Source of the DNA: Spartobacteria bacterium
GTDB taxonomy: Bacteria; Verrucomicrobiota; Verrucomicrobiia; Chthoniobacterales; Chthoniobacteraceae
Length of the DNA stretch: 6,281 nucleotides
Assembly (NCBI GenBank): GCA_025355595.1
Contig: JANXZI010000607.1
Location: 1 to 6,281 of the forward strand
Reading direction: 5' to 3'
Position numbers and translations under genes: made by a program. Below, one piece after another: positions 1-6,128 of this stretch. The stretch's first letter is position 1. The number at the start of each line of letters is the position of its first letter. The notes beneath the pieces are model-generated. The model saw only the letters and a list, made by a program, of their open reading frames with translations, had not been told where the DNA came from and ran no database searches.

Positions 1-741
<741 letters not shown>

Positions 742-748
742 AAGCTTT

Positions 749-769
749 GTCGAGGCAGCAAGCCCCGAC
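749..769 (-). other. rRNA leader hairpin just upstream of 16S
   Basis: Two 7-nt arms (GTCGAGG at 749-755 and CCCCGAC at 763-769 on plus) pair with one G-U in the minus-strand RNA around a 7-nt loop. It sits about 8 nt upstream of the predicted mature 16S 5' end, so it belongs to the pre-rRNA leader and may help processing or folding. That role is inferred; the partner 3' flank of 16S is outside the window. Confidence 0.45.
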
Positions 770-784
770 GTCTGGCCGTTTTGA

Positions 785-804
785 CCCGCCATTTGACTGG
801 CAGG
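785..804 (-). other. rRNA leader hairpin
   Basis: Arms CCCGCCA (785-791) and TGGCAGG (798-804) pair over 7 bp, including one wobble, around a 6-nt loop in the minus-strand transcript. It is the second of two consecutive hairpins between the candidate boxA and the 16S 5' end. It is structured leader RNA by position; no specific function can be assigned. Confidence 0.4.
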
Positions 805-938
805 TCTCGGCACTTACTATTAAAATCAAAAATTTGACGTGCAACGCACAATTCAATTTTTGCTGTATGGACCGTTTTGAGTTTGTGTCCGCCTCCGCTT
901 CCACGAGGGATGCGGCGACGGGCGACTCGAAACCAAAC

Positions 939-950
939 TGTCAAAAAACT
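939..950 (-). promoter_or_regulatory. candidate boxA antitermination site in the rrn leader
   Basis: The minus strand reads AGTTTTTTGACA followed by GTTTGG. This resembles boxA elements of bacterial rRNA leaders (forms such as GCTCTTTAACA or TTCTTTGACA), where NusB and NusE bind nascent RNA to build the antitermination complex. It lies about 200 nt before the 16S gene and downstream of both candidate promoters, where boxA is expected. The embedded TTGACA could be read as a -35 box, but no acceptable -10 lies 16-18 bp downstream, so boxA is the better reading. Similarity is partial. Confidence 0.35.
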
Positions 951-977
951 TGCAGCGCCTGCGAGTTCACCGGCTCT

Positions 978-991
978 CAGACTTTCGTCTG
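978..991 (-). other. rRNA leader hairpin with GNRA-type loop
   Basis: The minus-strand RNA forms CAGAC-GAAA-GUCUG, a 5-bp stem closed by a GAAA tetraloop. Beyond a small internal loop, CTGGC and GCCGG can extend the helix, giving a longer stem over roughly 973-996. It lies between the proximal promoter and the boxA-like motif. GNRA tetraloops are stable RNA features, so this is probably a genuine leader fold; its role is unknown. Confidence 0.45.
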
Positions 992-1056
992 CGCCAGCGG
1001 CTCTCGTGAGCGACTGTCGCGCTTTTCAGCGCGCCCTTTGTTTCAGCGGGAGGGAC

Positions 1057-1084
1057 ATCCTATTCAGGTCTTCGGCGGGGTCAA
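1057..1084 (-). promoter_or_regulatory. proximal rRNA promoter (sigma-70 type)
   Basis: On the minus strand, TTGACC (plus 1079-1084) is followed after 16 bp by TAGGAT (plus 1057-1062). The stretch AAAAAGTTG lies directly upstream of the -35, and a GC-rich discriminator (GTCCCTCCC) follows the -10, as is usual for stringently controlled rRNA promoters. Transcription would start near 1050 and produce a leader of about 310 nt before 16S. The call rests on sequence only. Confidence 0.55.
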
Positions 1085-1124
1085 CAACTTTTTGCGAATT
1101 TCTTCGCTCGCTGTCTTTTCGTCG

Positions 1125-1165
1125 AACACCGCTTTGGACGGCCCCCGCACTTGCGGGGCGGTGTT
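1125..1165 (-). repeat. nested inverted repeat between the two rRNA promoters
   Basis: AACACCGC (1125-1132) and GCGGTGTT (1158-1165) are perfectly complementary. Inside them, CCCCGC (1143-1148) and GCGGGG (1153-1158) form a second, tight hairpin with loop ACTT. The right outer arm overlaps the -10 box of the distal promoter. Transcripts starting there would therefore carry only the inner hairpin and the left arm, while at the DNA level the whole unit could form a cruciform or a protein site. Function unknown. Confidence 0.45.
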
Positions 1166-1191
1166 GATAGCGGTTTCCGTTTTTGGGTCAA
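1164..1191 (-). promoter_or_regulatory. distal rRNA promoter (sigma-70 type) with A/T-rich upstream palindrome
   Basis: On the minus strand, TTGACC (plus 1186-1191) is followed after 16 bp by TATCAA (plus 1164-1169). Upstream of the -35 lies AAAAAGTTTG, preceded by an A/T palindrome whose arms AACTTTTT and AAAAAGTT occupy 1194-1201 and 1204-1211. This is where an UP element for the RNA polymerase alpha subunit would sit. The -35 and its A-rich approach closely repeat those of the promoter at 1057-1084, with the same 16-bp spacer, so the two look like tandem P1/P2 rrn promoters. Confidence 0.5.
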
Positions 1192-1211
1192 CAAACTTTT
1201 TCAAAAAAGTT

Positions 1212-1816
1212 CACATTTTCCTGCGAATGCAGGGCAGTCCGAAGGACGATCTCGTCCCCCCTTTCAGGTCGTTTTCACCTCTGAAATCGGCTGTTTTTCG
1301 TGAAGTGGAATCAGAGCCGCGTCGAAGCTTTCTTTTTTTGATAATTTTCGCGATACCCCCCCTCGCGGCATACGTGATTTTTTCCCGAGCGCCCAGTCAT
1401 TTTCCCCGGAAATCCTCGCGTCTGAAACCGGGCTTTCGAGGCCTCGGAGGAGAACTTCCTCTCACCTTTGGTTCGACTCCGGCACCGTTCTGCACCGCGA
1501 CGCGCGTCCGCGACGACAGGTGCGACGCGCTACTGATTCAGGTCCTTGTCGTGGTTGTGCTTTCACAGCGCACGGAGGCTTACAACCACGGGCGCAAGCT
1601 GGCGGCCTGCATGGCGGGCGTCAGCGCGCCCATCGCGCATGGGTGCCTTCCAGATTCGGGTGGACAAATACAGTCCCTGCCCACCGGCGCCTGGCAGTTT
1701 TCTGACCGAAGGGCGCAAGGCGCAGGTGCGAATCGAGTTGCTCGGCTGCGACACCGTCCCCGCGACTTTTTCGATGGCGTGGAACTCGCCCCTTTGAAGC
1801 CGCCGCCAGAACTGAG
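1212..1816. other. gene-free interval between ispG and the rRNA promoters
   Basis: I find no convincing gene here. Visible features are a UTR-like stretch after ispG, homopolymer runs of C around 1256-1261 and 1356-1362, and short hairpin potential on the minus strand (CCTGC/GCAGG near 1221-1234, GGACG/CGTCC near 1246-1259). No classic intrinsic terminator with a U tract directly follows ispG. Several open frames cross the interval on plus; the most protein-like is a 52-residue frame from ATG at 1639 to the stop at 1797. It lacks a ribosome binding site and recognisable homology, so it is not called as a gene. Confidence 0.4.
1550..1590. repeat. 9-bp inverted repeat
   Basis: CGTGGTTGT (1550-1558) and ACAACCACG (1582-1590) are perfect complements separated by 23 nt, and the spacer holds a smaller GTGC/GCAC pair. 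It is about 230 bp downstream of the ispG stop codon and could be a 3' structure or a remnant of a repeat. No U tract follows it on either strand, so it is not called a terminator. Confidence 0.3.
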
Positions 1817-3712
1817 CTAAACCGCCGCCGCGATCGGCGGCTCGACCCACTTGCCGTGCTCGCGGATGAGATCCTTCAGGCGCTCGACGGCTTCGCCCTC
1901 GGGGATGTTGAATTTTACGGCCTGCTTGCCCACGTAGAGGTTCACTTTTCCGGGCGCTCCGCCGACGTAGCCGAAGTCCGCGTCGGCCATCTCGCCGGGG
2001 CCGTTCACGATGCATCCCATGATGGCGATCTTCACGCCCTTGAGGTGCAGCGTGGAGGCTTTGATTTTGGCCGTCGTGCTCTGCAAATCGAACAGCGTGC
2101 GTCCGCAGCTCGGGCAGGCCACGTAGTCGGTTTTAAAAATGCGCGCGCCTGCGGCCTGGAGGATGTTGAAAGAGAGCCGTAGCGACTGTCCTGGCGCTTC
2201 TTCGCCCTGCACGAGGATCGCGTCGCCGATGCCGTCGCAGAGCAGCGAGCCGAGGTTCACGGAGCTTTCCAGGAGCGTGTCGAGGAAGGGCCGCGCGGCA
2301 TCGGTCGAGGGTGAAAGGGTGTCCTTCAGCAAAATCGGATGCGTCGCGCTGAGTCGCGCGGCGAGCAGGCGGAATGCGGCGATGACGGGCATCTGCACGC
2401 AGTCGCGCACGGTGACGAGGTGCGGTTCGTCGGCTGCGTTCAGCTCGGTGATCGCGCGCTCGTCGCGTGGGTCCACTTCAACGACGCCGGATTTTTCGCA
2501 GATGAAATCGGGCTGAAAATCGCCGAGCGATTTCACCTTGTGCGCGATCTGATTGAACTTCGCCTGCGGGATCGCCACGCGAGGGACTTCCTCGCCGCCG
2601 ATGTGGGACAGGCTTCCAGCCTGTCCTGCCTCGGCTGGGACAGCGTGCGGAACCTCGATGCGCGATGTGACTCGGCGACGGTAGCTGAAGGGATCGAAGG
2701 ACACGGGCGGCTCGGGCTCGCCGGACGCCGTCCAGGACAGGCTGAAAGCCTGTCTCACATTGGCCAGCGCCTTCGCGACGGGGATTTCGTGCACGCTGTC
2801 CTCGGTGAGCGAGACGCGGATGGTGTCGCCGATGCCGTCGTTTAGCAGCGAGCCGATGCCGATGGCGGATTTGATGCGCCCGTCCTCGCCGTCGCCGGCT
2901 TCGGTCACGCCGAGGTGGATGGGGTAGGCCCAAGAAGAAGTGCTCAGTCCGCAGTGCTCAGTGCTCAGTTGGGACGGGGCTGCGCCACTGAGCACTGAGT
3001 GCTGAGCACTGAGCACTCTCCCATCCTCCTCATCCAGCCGCGCCACCAGCAGCCGGTACGCTTCGATCATCACCTTTGGATTCGACGACTTCATCGAGAA
3101 CACAAAGTTGTGGTAGCCGTGCTCGCGCGCGATGCGGGCGAATTCCAGCGCGCTCTCGACCATGCCGAGCGGCGTGTCGCCGTAGCGGTTCATGATGCGA
3201 TCCGAGAGCGAGCCGTGGTTCGTGCCGATGCGCAGCGCGCGGCCGTGTTCCTGGCAAAATTTCACCAGCGGCGAAAAGCGCTCGCGGATGCGTTCAAGTT
3301 CGGCGGCGTACTGATCGTCGGTGTATTCCTTCACCGCGAATTTTTTCGAGTCGGCGTAGTTGCCGGGGTTGATGCGCACTTTCTCCACCCACTTTGCGGC
3401 CTCCATCGCGGCATCGGGCTTGAAGTGGATGTCGGCGACGATGGGCACGTCGCATCCGCGCGCGCGCAGGCCGGCGACGATGTGCTGGAGGTTTGCCGCG
3501 TCCTTCACCGTCGGCGCGGTGATGCGCACGATCTCGCAGCCGACCGCGACGAGATCCATCGTCTGCTGGATGGACGCCGCCGTGTCCATCGTGTCGCACG
3601 TGATCATGGACTGCACACGAACTGGGTGGTCGCCGCCGATGACAACATTGCCGACATGGACGACGCGCGTGGCGCGGCGCTGGTAACGATAGAGCGAGGA
3701 GCAGTGCTGCAT
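1817..3712 (-). CDS. ispG: 4-hydroxy-3-methylbut-2-en-1-yl diphosphate synthase, long form
   Basis: IspG (GcpE) reductively converts MEcPP to HMBPP in the cytosolic MEP isoprenoid pathway, using a [4Fe-4S] cluster. The protein has 631 residues, against ~360-400 for the short form, and fits the three-domain type of chlamydiae, Bacteroidetes and plants. A TIM barrel occupies about 1-320, with motifs VRVQSM (31-36), KVRINPGN (111-118) and HLGVTEAGDGEDGRIKSA (266-283). An inserted middle domain spans about 330-515 and the Fe-S domain about 520-631. Likely cluster ligands are C533 and C536 (CPSC), C567 and E574 (GCIVNGPGE). The ATG at 3712 is chosen because family similarity begins there; an in-frame start further upstream would overlap rseP. 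No Shine-Dalgarno sequence precedes it. It starts 31 bp after the rseP stop, suggesting cotranscription. Oddities are three palindromic elements read in frame, at residues 232-258, 317-327 and 362-372. Confidence 0.96.
   Translation of the reverse strand: MQHCSSLYRYQRRATRVVHVGNVVIGGDHPVRVQSMITCDTMDTAASIQQTMDLVAVGCEIVRITAPTVKDAANLQHIVAGLRARGCDVPIVADIHFKPDAAMEAAKWVEKVRINPGNYADSKKFAVKEYTDDQYAAELERIRERFSPLVKFCQEHGRALRIGTNHGSLSDRIMNRYGDTPLGMVESALEFARIAREHGYHNFVFSMKSSNPKVMIEAYRLLVARLDEEDGRVLSAQHSVLSGAAPSQLSTEHCGLSTSSWAYPIHLGVTEAGDGEDGRIKSAIGIGSLLNDGIGDTIRVSLTEDSVHEIPVAKALANVRQAFSLSWTASGEPEPPVSFDPFSYRRRVTSRIEVPHAVPAEAGQAGSLSHIGGEEVPRVAIPQAKFNQIAHKVKSLGDFQPDFICEKSGVVEVDPRDERAITELNAADEPHLVTVRDCVQMPVIAAFRLLAARLSATHPILLKDTLSPSTDAARPFLDTLLESSVNLGSLLCDGIGDAILVQGEEAPGQSLRLSFNILQAAGARIFKTDYVACPSCGRTLFDLQSTTAKIKASTLHLKGVKIAIMGCIVNGPGEMADADFGYVGGAPGKVNLYVGKQAVKFNIPEGEAVERLKDLIREHGKWVEPPIAAAV
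2598..2628 (-). repeat. palindromic repeat element, copy A, in frame inside ispG
   Basis: The core is a perfect 9-bp palindrome, GGACAGGCT (2606-2614) and AGCCTGTCC (2618-2626), around TCC. Including its flank, this 31-bp unit matches the copy at 2733-2763 in inverted orientation at 28 of 31 positions. It encodes residues 362-372 (AGQAGSLSHIG) of IspG. The ACAGGCTGGAAGCCTGT type of palindrome recurs, from memory, in Verrucomicrobia and Planctomycetes genomes; that was not checked here. Confidence 0.75.
2733..2763 (+). repeat. palindromic repeat element, copy B, in frame inside ispG
   Basis: The core arms GACAGGCT (2736-2743) and AGCCTGTC (2747-2754) flank GAA. The unit is the inverted partner of copy A, 104 bp away, with differences only at positions 13, 23 and 29 of 31. 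It encodes residues 317-327 (ANVRQAFSLSW) of IspG. Because the palindrome is symmetric about a codon, both orientations are read with the same pattern, Q-A-x-S-L-S. Confidence 0.75.
2939..3017. repeat. 79-bp imperfect palindrome of AGTGCTCAGT repeats, in frame inside ispG
   Basis: Two 31-bp arms (2939-2969 and 2987-3017) are inverted copies at 27 of 31 positions and are separated by 17 bp. Each arm is itself built from iterations of the 10-mer AGTGCTCAGT or its complement ACTGAGCACT. It encodes residues 232-258 of IspG, a Ser/Leu-rich segment between the helix EAYRLLVARL and the barrel strand YPIHLGVTEAG. Relatives, as remembered, have about 10 residues between RLL and YP; this protein has 40, so about 90 bp appear to have been added without breaking the frame. 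Confidence 0.85.
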
Positions 3713-3743
3713 GGAAAAATGAACGCCGACGTGCGGGCCGAAG

Positions 3744-5435
3744 CTACAACGGTTTCTCGACCGCGGTGCGCGGCTTGAATCGCATCTGCGCCGCCTTCCT
3801 TCCGCCACCGAAAAGGTCCTGCACATCGAAGACCGTGATGAAAAGCATCATCCCGACCACGAGCAGTGTGCCGGCGATCTGCACGTATTCCACCATCTTC
3901 GCCGTGCGGGCACCCGGCGGCTTGCCGCGCACGAGTTCGACGAGCGCGAGCGTGATATGGCTGCCGTCCAGCGGCGGGATGGGGAGCATGTTCATCAGCG
4001 CGAGGTTCACATTGATGATGACGCTGAACCACAGCACGAGGCGCCAGCCGTTCGGGCTCTCGAAGAGCAGGTAGTAAATCCGCATCATCATCACCGGCCC
4101 GCCCATGTGCTGGATGCTGATCGAGCTTTTCGAGGTCGGCGAAAGCTTCTTCATCGTCTCGAAAATCTGCGTCGCGGCCTCGCTGAGCTGCTCGCCGGGC
4201 CGCGGATAGATTGGCCACATGCGCCCCTTTTGCTCATAGGCAATCCCCTCGCCGCGCTCCAGATTGATGCCGATGCTCGGACGCGGTTTTTCCAAGCCCG
4301 CGATGGGAACCTCGGGCGTGACCTTGATTTCTTTCGCCTCGGTGCCGCGCTCGATCGCGAGAGTGATCTCCTTGCCCTCGTGCTTCGAGACATAGTCGGA
4401 AAAGCCCTCGCCGAGCGGCATGGGCGTGCCGTTCACGGAGAGGATGCGATCGCCCTTTTTCAAACCAGCAGCGGCTGCGGGACTGCCTTCGATCACGGGG
4501 CCAACGGTGAATCCGCGTGGCTCGTATTTCAGCATCACCGTCGGGTATTTTCCATCCGCCTGCTTTGCGCCGCGCTCGACGGTGACCTCGATCGGCTGGC
4601 CGGGATGCGCCTTCACCCATTCCGCGACAGTGTGGTCTTCGTAAATCGATTCACCGCCGACGCGCACGAGCACGTCGTTCGGCTGGAAGCCCGCCTTTTC
4701 TGCCGCGCTGCCTTTCGCGACCGAAGCGATCATCGGGCGGTTCATCGGGCCGACGCCGAGTTCCCGCAGTCCGCGGCGCTGGTACCACTTCGTCGGCTCG
4801 ACGCGCGGGGTCGCCTCGATCGGGAGCACCTTTCCTTCACGCTTCACTTCGAGTTTGATTTTTTCCTCCTCACCGCCCGCGATGCTCCACACTACGGAAT
4901 CCGCAGCCTGGCCGCCCCAGCGTCCGACATTGTGGCCGTCAATCTGCACAATCTCGTCGCCCGACTTCAATCCGGCTTGGGCCGCCGCCGAATCCGGCAC
5001 GACGTAGCCGATCGTCGTCGTGCGCTCCGCCTCGGAGACCGGCCGGCCGACCTGCCACACGATGATCGCAAAGACCGCCGCGAGCAAAAAGCTGAACAGC
5101 GGCCCGGCGAATGCGACGATGATTTTGTCGAGCGGCTTGAGCTTCGGCAGATCCTTCGCGGCGAATTCGCCCGATCCCTCAATGGCCGAATCCATGAGCT
5201 GCGGCAATTTTACAAAGCCACCCGCCGGGATGCAGCCGAGGCTGTAGAGCACGCCGCCGATCCGCTTTTGCCAGATCGGTTTGCCAAACCAGATGCCGAA
5301 TCCCTCGATGTGCAGCCCGCGCCATTTCGCCGCGAGGAAATGGCCCAGCTCGTGGACGATGATGAGGAGATTAAAAACGAGGACGACCTCGATGAGGATG
5401 CCGATGATTTTCAGGACGGCGAAGAATTTTTCCAT
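3744..5435 (-). CDS. rseP: RseP-family site-2 intramembrane zinc metalloprotease
   Basis: Site-2 proteases cut transmembrane segments of anti-sigma factors and remnant signal peptides in the cytoplasmic membrane. The 563-residue protein has an N-terminal membrane helix (about 9-27) ending in the zinc motif HELGH (28-32), a second helix (about 105-128), and helices around 464-482 and 518-538. The third zinc-ligand motif NMLPIPPLDG is at 482-491. Between these lie three PDZ-like segments, about 141-205 (GLKSGDEIVQIDG), 235-290 (GFQPNDVLVRVGG) and 310-372 (GLKKGDRILSVNG); E. coli RseP has two PDZ domains and ~450 residues. The ATG at 5435 is preferred over an upstream in-frame ATG at 5573, because the extra 46 residues are charged, unlike the family, and would precede the first membrane helix. 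No clear Shine-Dalgarno sequence is present. ispG follows after 31 bp. Confidence 0.95.
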   Translation of the reverse strand: MEKFFAVLKIIGILIEVVLVFNLLIIVHELGHFLAAKWRGLHIEGFGIWFGKPIWQKRIGGVLYSLGCIPAGGFVKLPQLMDSAIEGSGEFAAKDLPKLKPLDKIIVAFAGPLFSFLLAAVFAIIVWQVGRPVSEAERTTTIGYVVPDSAAAQAGLKSGDEIVQIDGHNVGRWGGQAADSVVWSIAGGEEEKIKLEVKREGKVLPIEATPRVEPTKWYQRRGLRELGVGPMNRPMIASVAKGSAAEKAGFQPNDVLVRVGGESIYEDHTVAEWVKAHPGQPIEVTVERGAKQADGKYPTVMLKYEPRGFTVGPVIEGSPAAAAGLKKGDRILSVNGTPMPLGEGFSDYVSKHEGKEITLAIERGTEAKEIKVTPEVPIAGLEKPRPSIGINLERGEGIAYEQKGRMWPIYPRPGEQLSEAATQIFETMKKLSPTSKSSISIQHMGGPVMMMRIYYLLFESPNGWRLVLWFSVIINVNLALMNMLPIPPLDGSHITLALVELVRGKPPGARTAKMVEYVQIAGTLLVVGMMLFITVFDVQDLFGGGRKAAQMRFKPRTAVEKPL

Positions 5436-5534
5436 GTGAAGGGTTGGGACAGTATGCGGCGCGCGGCGTTCATCAACACGAACCTCGGGCTGGGGATTCA
5501 CTGGATAAAATCGGGAGATGTCTGCGGAAGGCGT

Positions 5535-5595
5535 AGAAAAGCACGGAAGGCGATTTTTCACCCTGAAGCCCAACCATGTCCTTCCGAGTTTTCCG
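5535..5595. repeat. degenerate inverted repeat upstream of rseP
   Basis: The segment 5535-5550 (AGAAAAGCACGGAAGG) and the complement of 5580-5595 agree at about 12 of 16 positions, with about 30 nt between them. It occupies the 179-bp interval between the MITE-like element and rseP. Its TTCCGNGTTTTCCGTGG flavour resembles short repeats I associate with Verrucomicrobia intergenic DNA, an unchecked impression. It may be a decayed repeat or a weak transcription-termination structure for vapC. Confidence 0.35.
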
Positions 5596-5614
5596 TGGAC
5601 CCGATCAGCGGTTC

Positions 5615-5728
5615 GCTAGTGTCACGTCCTCTAAGTTCGTGATACATGCCCAGGACTGCATGGGATTTAGCCCCCTCTGTAACTGTGTGCATTTGTTGAG
5701 TCACGGACTTAGAGGACATGACACTAGC
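5615..5728. mobile_element. MITE-like non-autonomous element with 28-bp inverted ends
   Basis: The ends 5615-5642 and 5701-5728 are inverted repeats matching at 26 of 28 positions, including TGTCANGTCCTCTAAG. The interior is only 58 bp and codes for nothing. CTAG stands at both borders (5616-5619 and 5724-5727), consistent with a 4-bp CTAG or a 2-bp TA target duplication. The mobile core would then be about 5620-5723. Such short elements are normally moved by a transposase encoded elsewhere by a full-length relative; TA or CTAG targeting would suit IS630-like or IS5-like enzymes, but the family cannot be decided here. It abuts the toxin gene exactly at its stop codon. Confidence 0.8.
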
Positions 5729-6128
5729 CGAGTTCGTTGAGCGAATGCAGGACGCGCAAGCCGGGGATGGCGTCAAAGTGCCCATCGTTCGTGAGCACAG
5801 CGGCGCCAACGCGCAGCGCGTGCGCGGCGATGATGATATCCTGTGCCGGCATGTTGTTTCCATTGCGCGTGACGCGCCAGCCGAGTTCACAGGCTTCCTC
5901 CCATAGCGCGTTGTCGGTAATCACATTTTGCATCACGTTAAAAAACGACTCCATATGCGTGCGCACCTTGGGCAGCGCGATGCCGCGGATCACTTCGAGC
6001 CGCACCATGCCGCACGTCACGATGTCTTCAAGTTGGAGATGCTCAAGGATCACCACCGCAGAATCCAGCCGCCGTTTCGACAGCGTGATGTAGATGCAGC
6101 TATCGATCAAGACGAGGCTTTCGGGCAT
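5724..6128 (-). CDS. vapC: PIN-domain toxin, VapC family
   Basis: PIN-domain VapC toxins are Mg-dependent endoribonucleases that inactivate translation by cutting specific RNAs, and are held in check by a VapB partner. The 134-residue length is typical. The expected acidic residues are visible: D9 in VLIDSCIYI, E45 in VRLEVIRG, D97 in PAQDIIIAAHA, and D115/D119 in LTNDGHFDAIPGLRVL. The start ATG at 6128 lies inside the 3' end of the upstream antitoxin gene (29-bp overlap), which suggests translational coupling; there is no evident Shine-Dalgarno sequence. The stop TAG (5724-5726) lies within the CTAG border of the MITE-like element. The PIN fold appears complete, since the family normally ends shortly after the PGLRVL strand, so the toxin is probably intact. 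The RNA target cannot be inferred. Confidence 0.88.
   Translation of the reverse strand: MPESLVLIDSCIYITLSKRRLDSAVVILEHLQLEDIVTCGMVRLEVIRGIALPKVRTHMESFFNVMQNVITDNALWEEACELGWRVTRNGNNMPAQDIIIAAHALRVGAAVLTNDGHFDAIPGLRVLHSLNELG

Noticed and set aside
939..944. TTGACA on minus as a third rRNA -35 box
   Set aside because: No acceptable -10 lies 16-18 bp downstream; the motif fits a boxA-like element better.
1470..1486. GGTTCGACTCCGGCACC on plus, resembling the 3' end of a tRNA
   Set aside because: The T-arm stem pairs poorly and no D-arm, anticodon arm or matching acceptor strand is found upstream. No tRNA or clear att site can be supported.
1639..1797. Plus-strand 52-codon frame ending just before ispG's 3' end
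   Set aside because: Composition looks mildly protein-like, but there is no ribosome binding site, no recognised family and no coding signal upstream. Kept only as part of an unexplained interval.
747..1820. Plus-strand open frame of 357 codons, antisense to the rRNA leader and promoters
   Set aside because: It runs through rRNA promoters and leader hairpins, its translation is not protein-like, and it has no ribosome binding site. It reflects a chance lack of stop codons.
2939..3017. CRISPR-like array or integron attC site
   Set aside because: The 10-mer iterations have no regular spacers, no cas genes lie nearby, and the segment is inside an open coding frame. It is a palindromic repeat element, not an array.
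2999..3778. Plus-strand open frame opposite ispG
   Set aside because: It is antisense to conserved IspG barrel sequence and has no recognisable domain of its own.
3957..5642. Long plus-strand open frame opposite rseP
   Set aside because: It mirrors the minus-strand gene, whose HELGH, PDZ and LDG motifs are unambiguous; it is a GC-rich antisense shadow.
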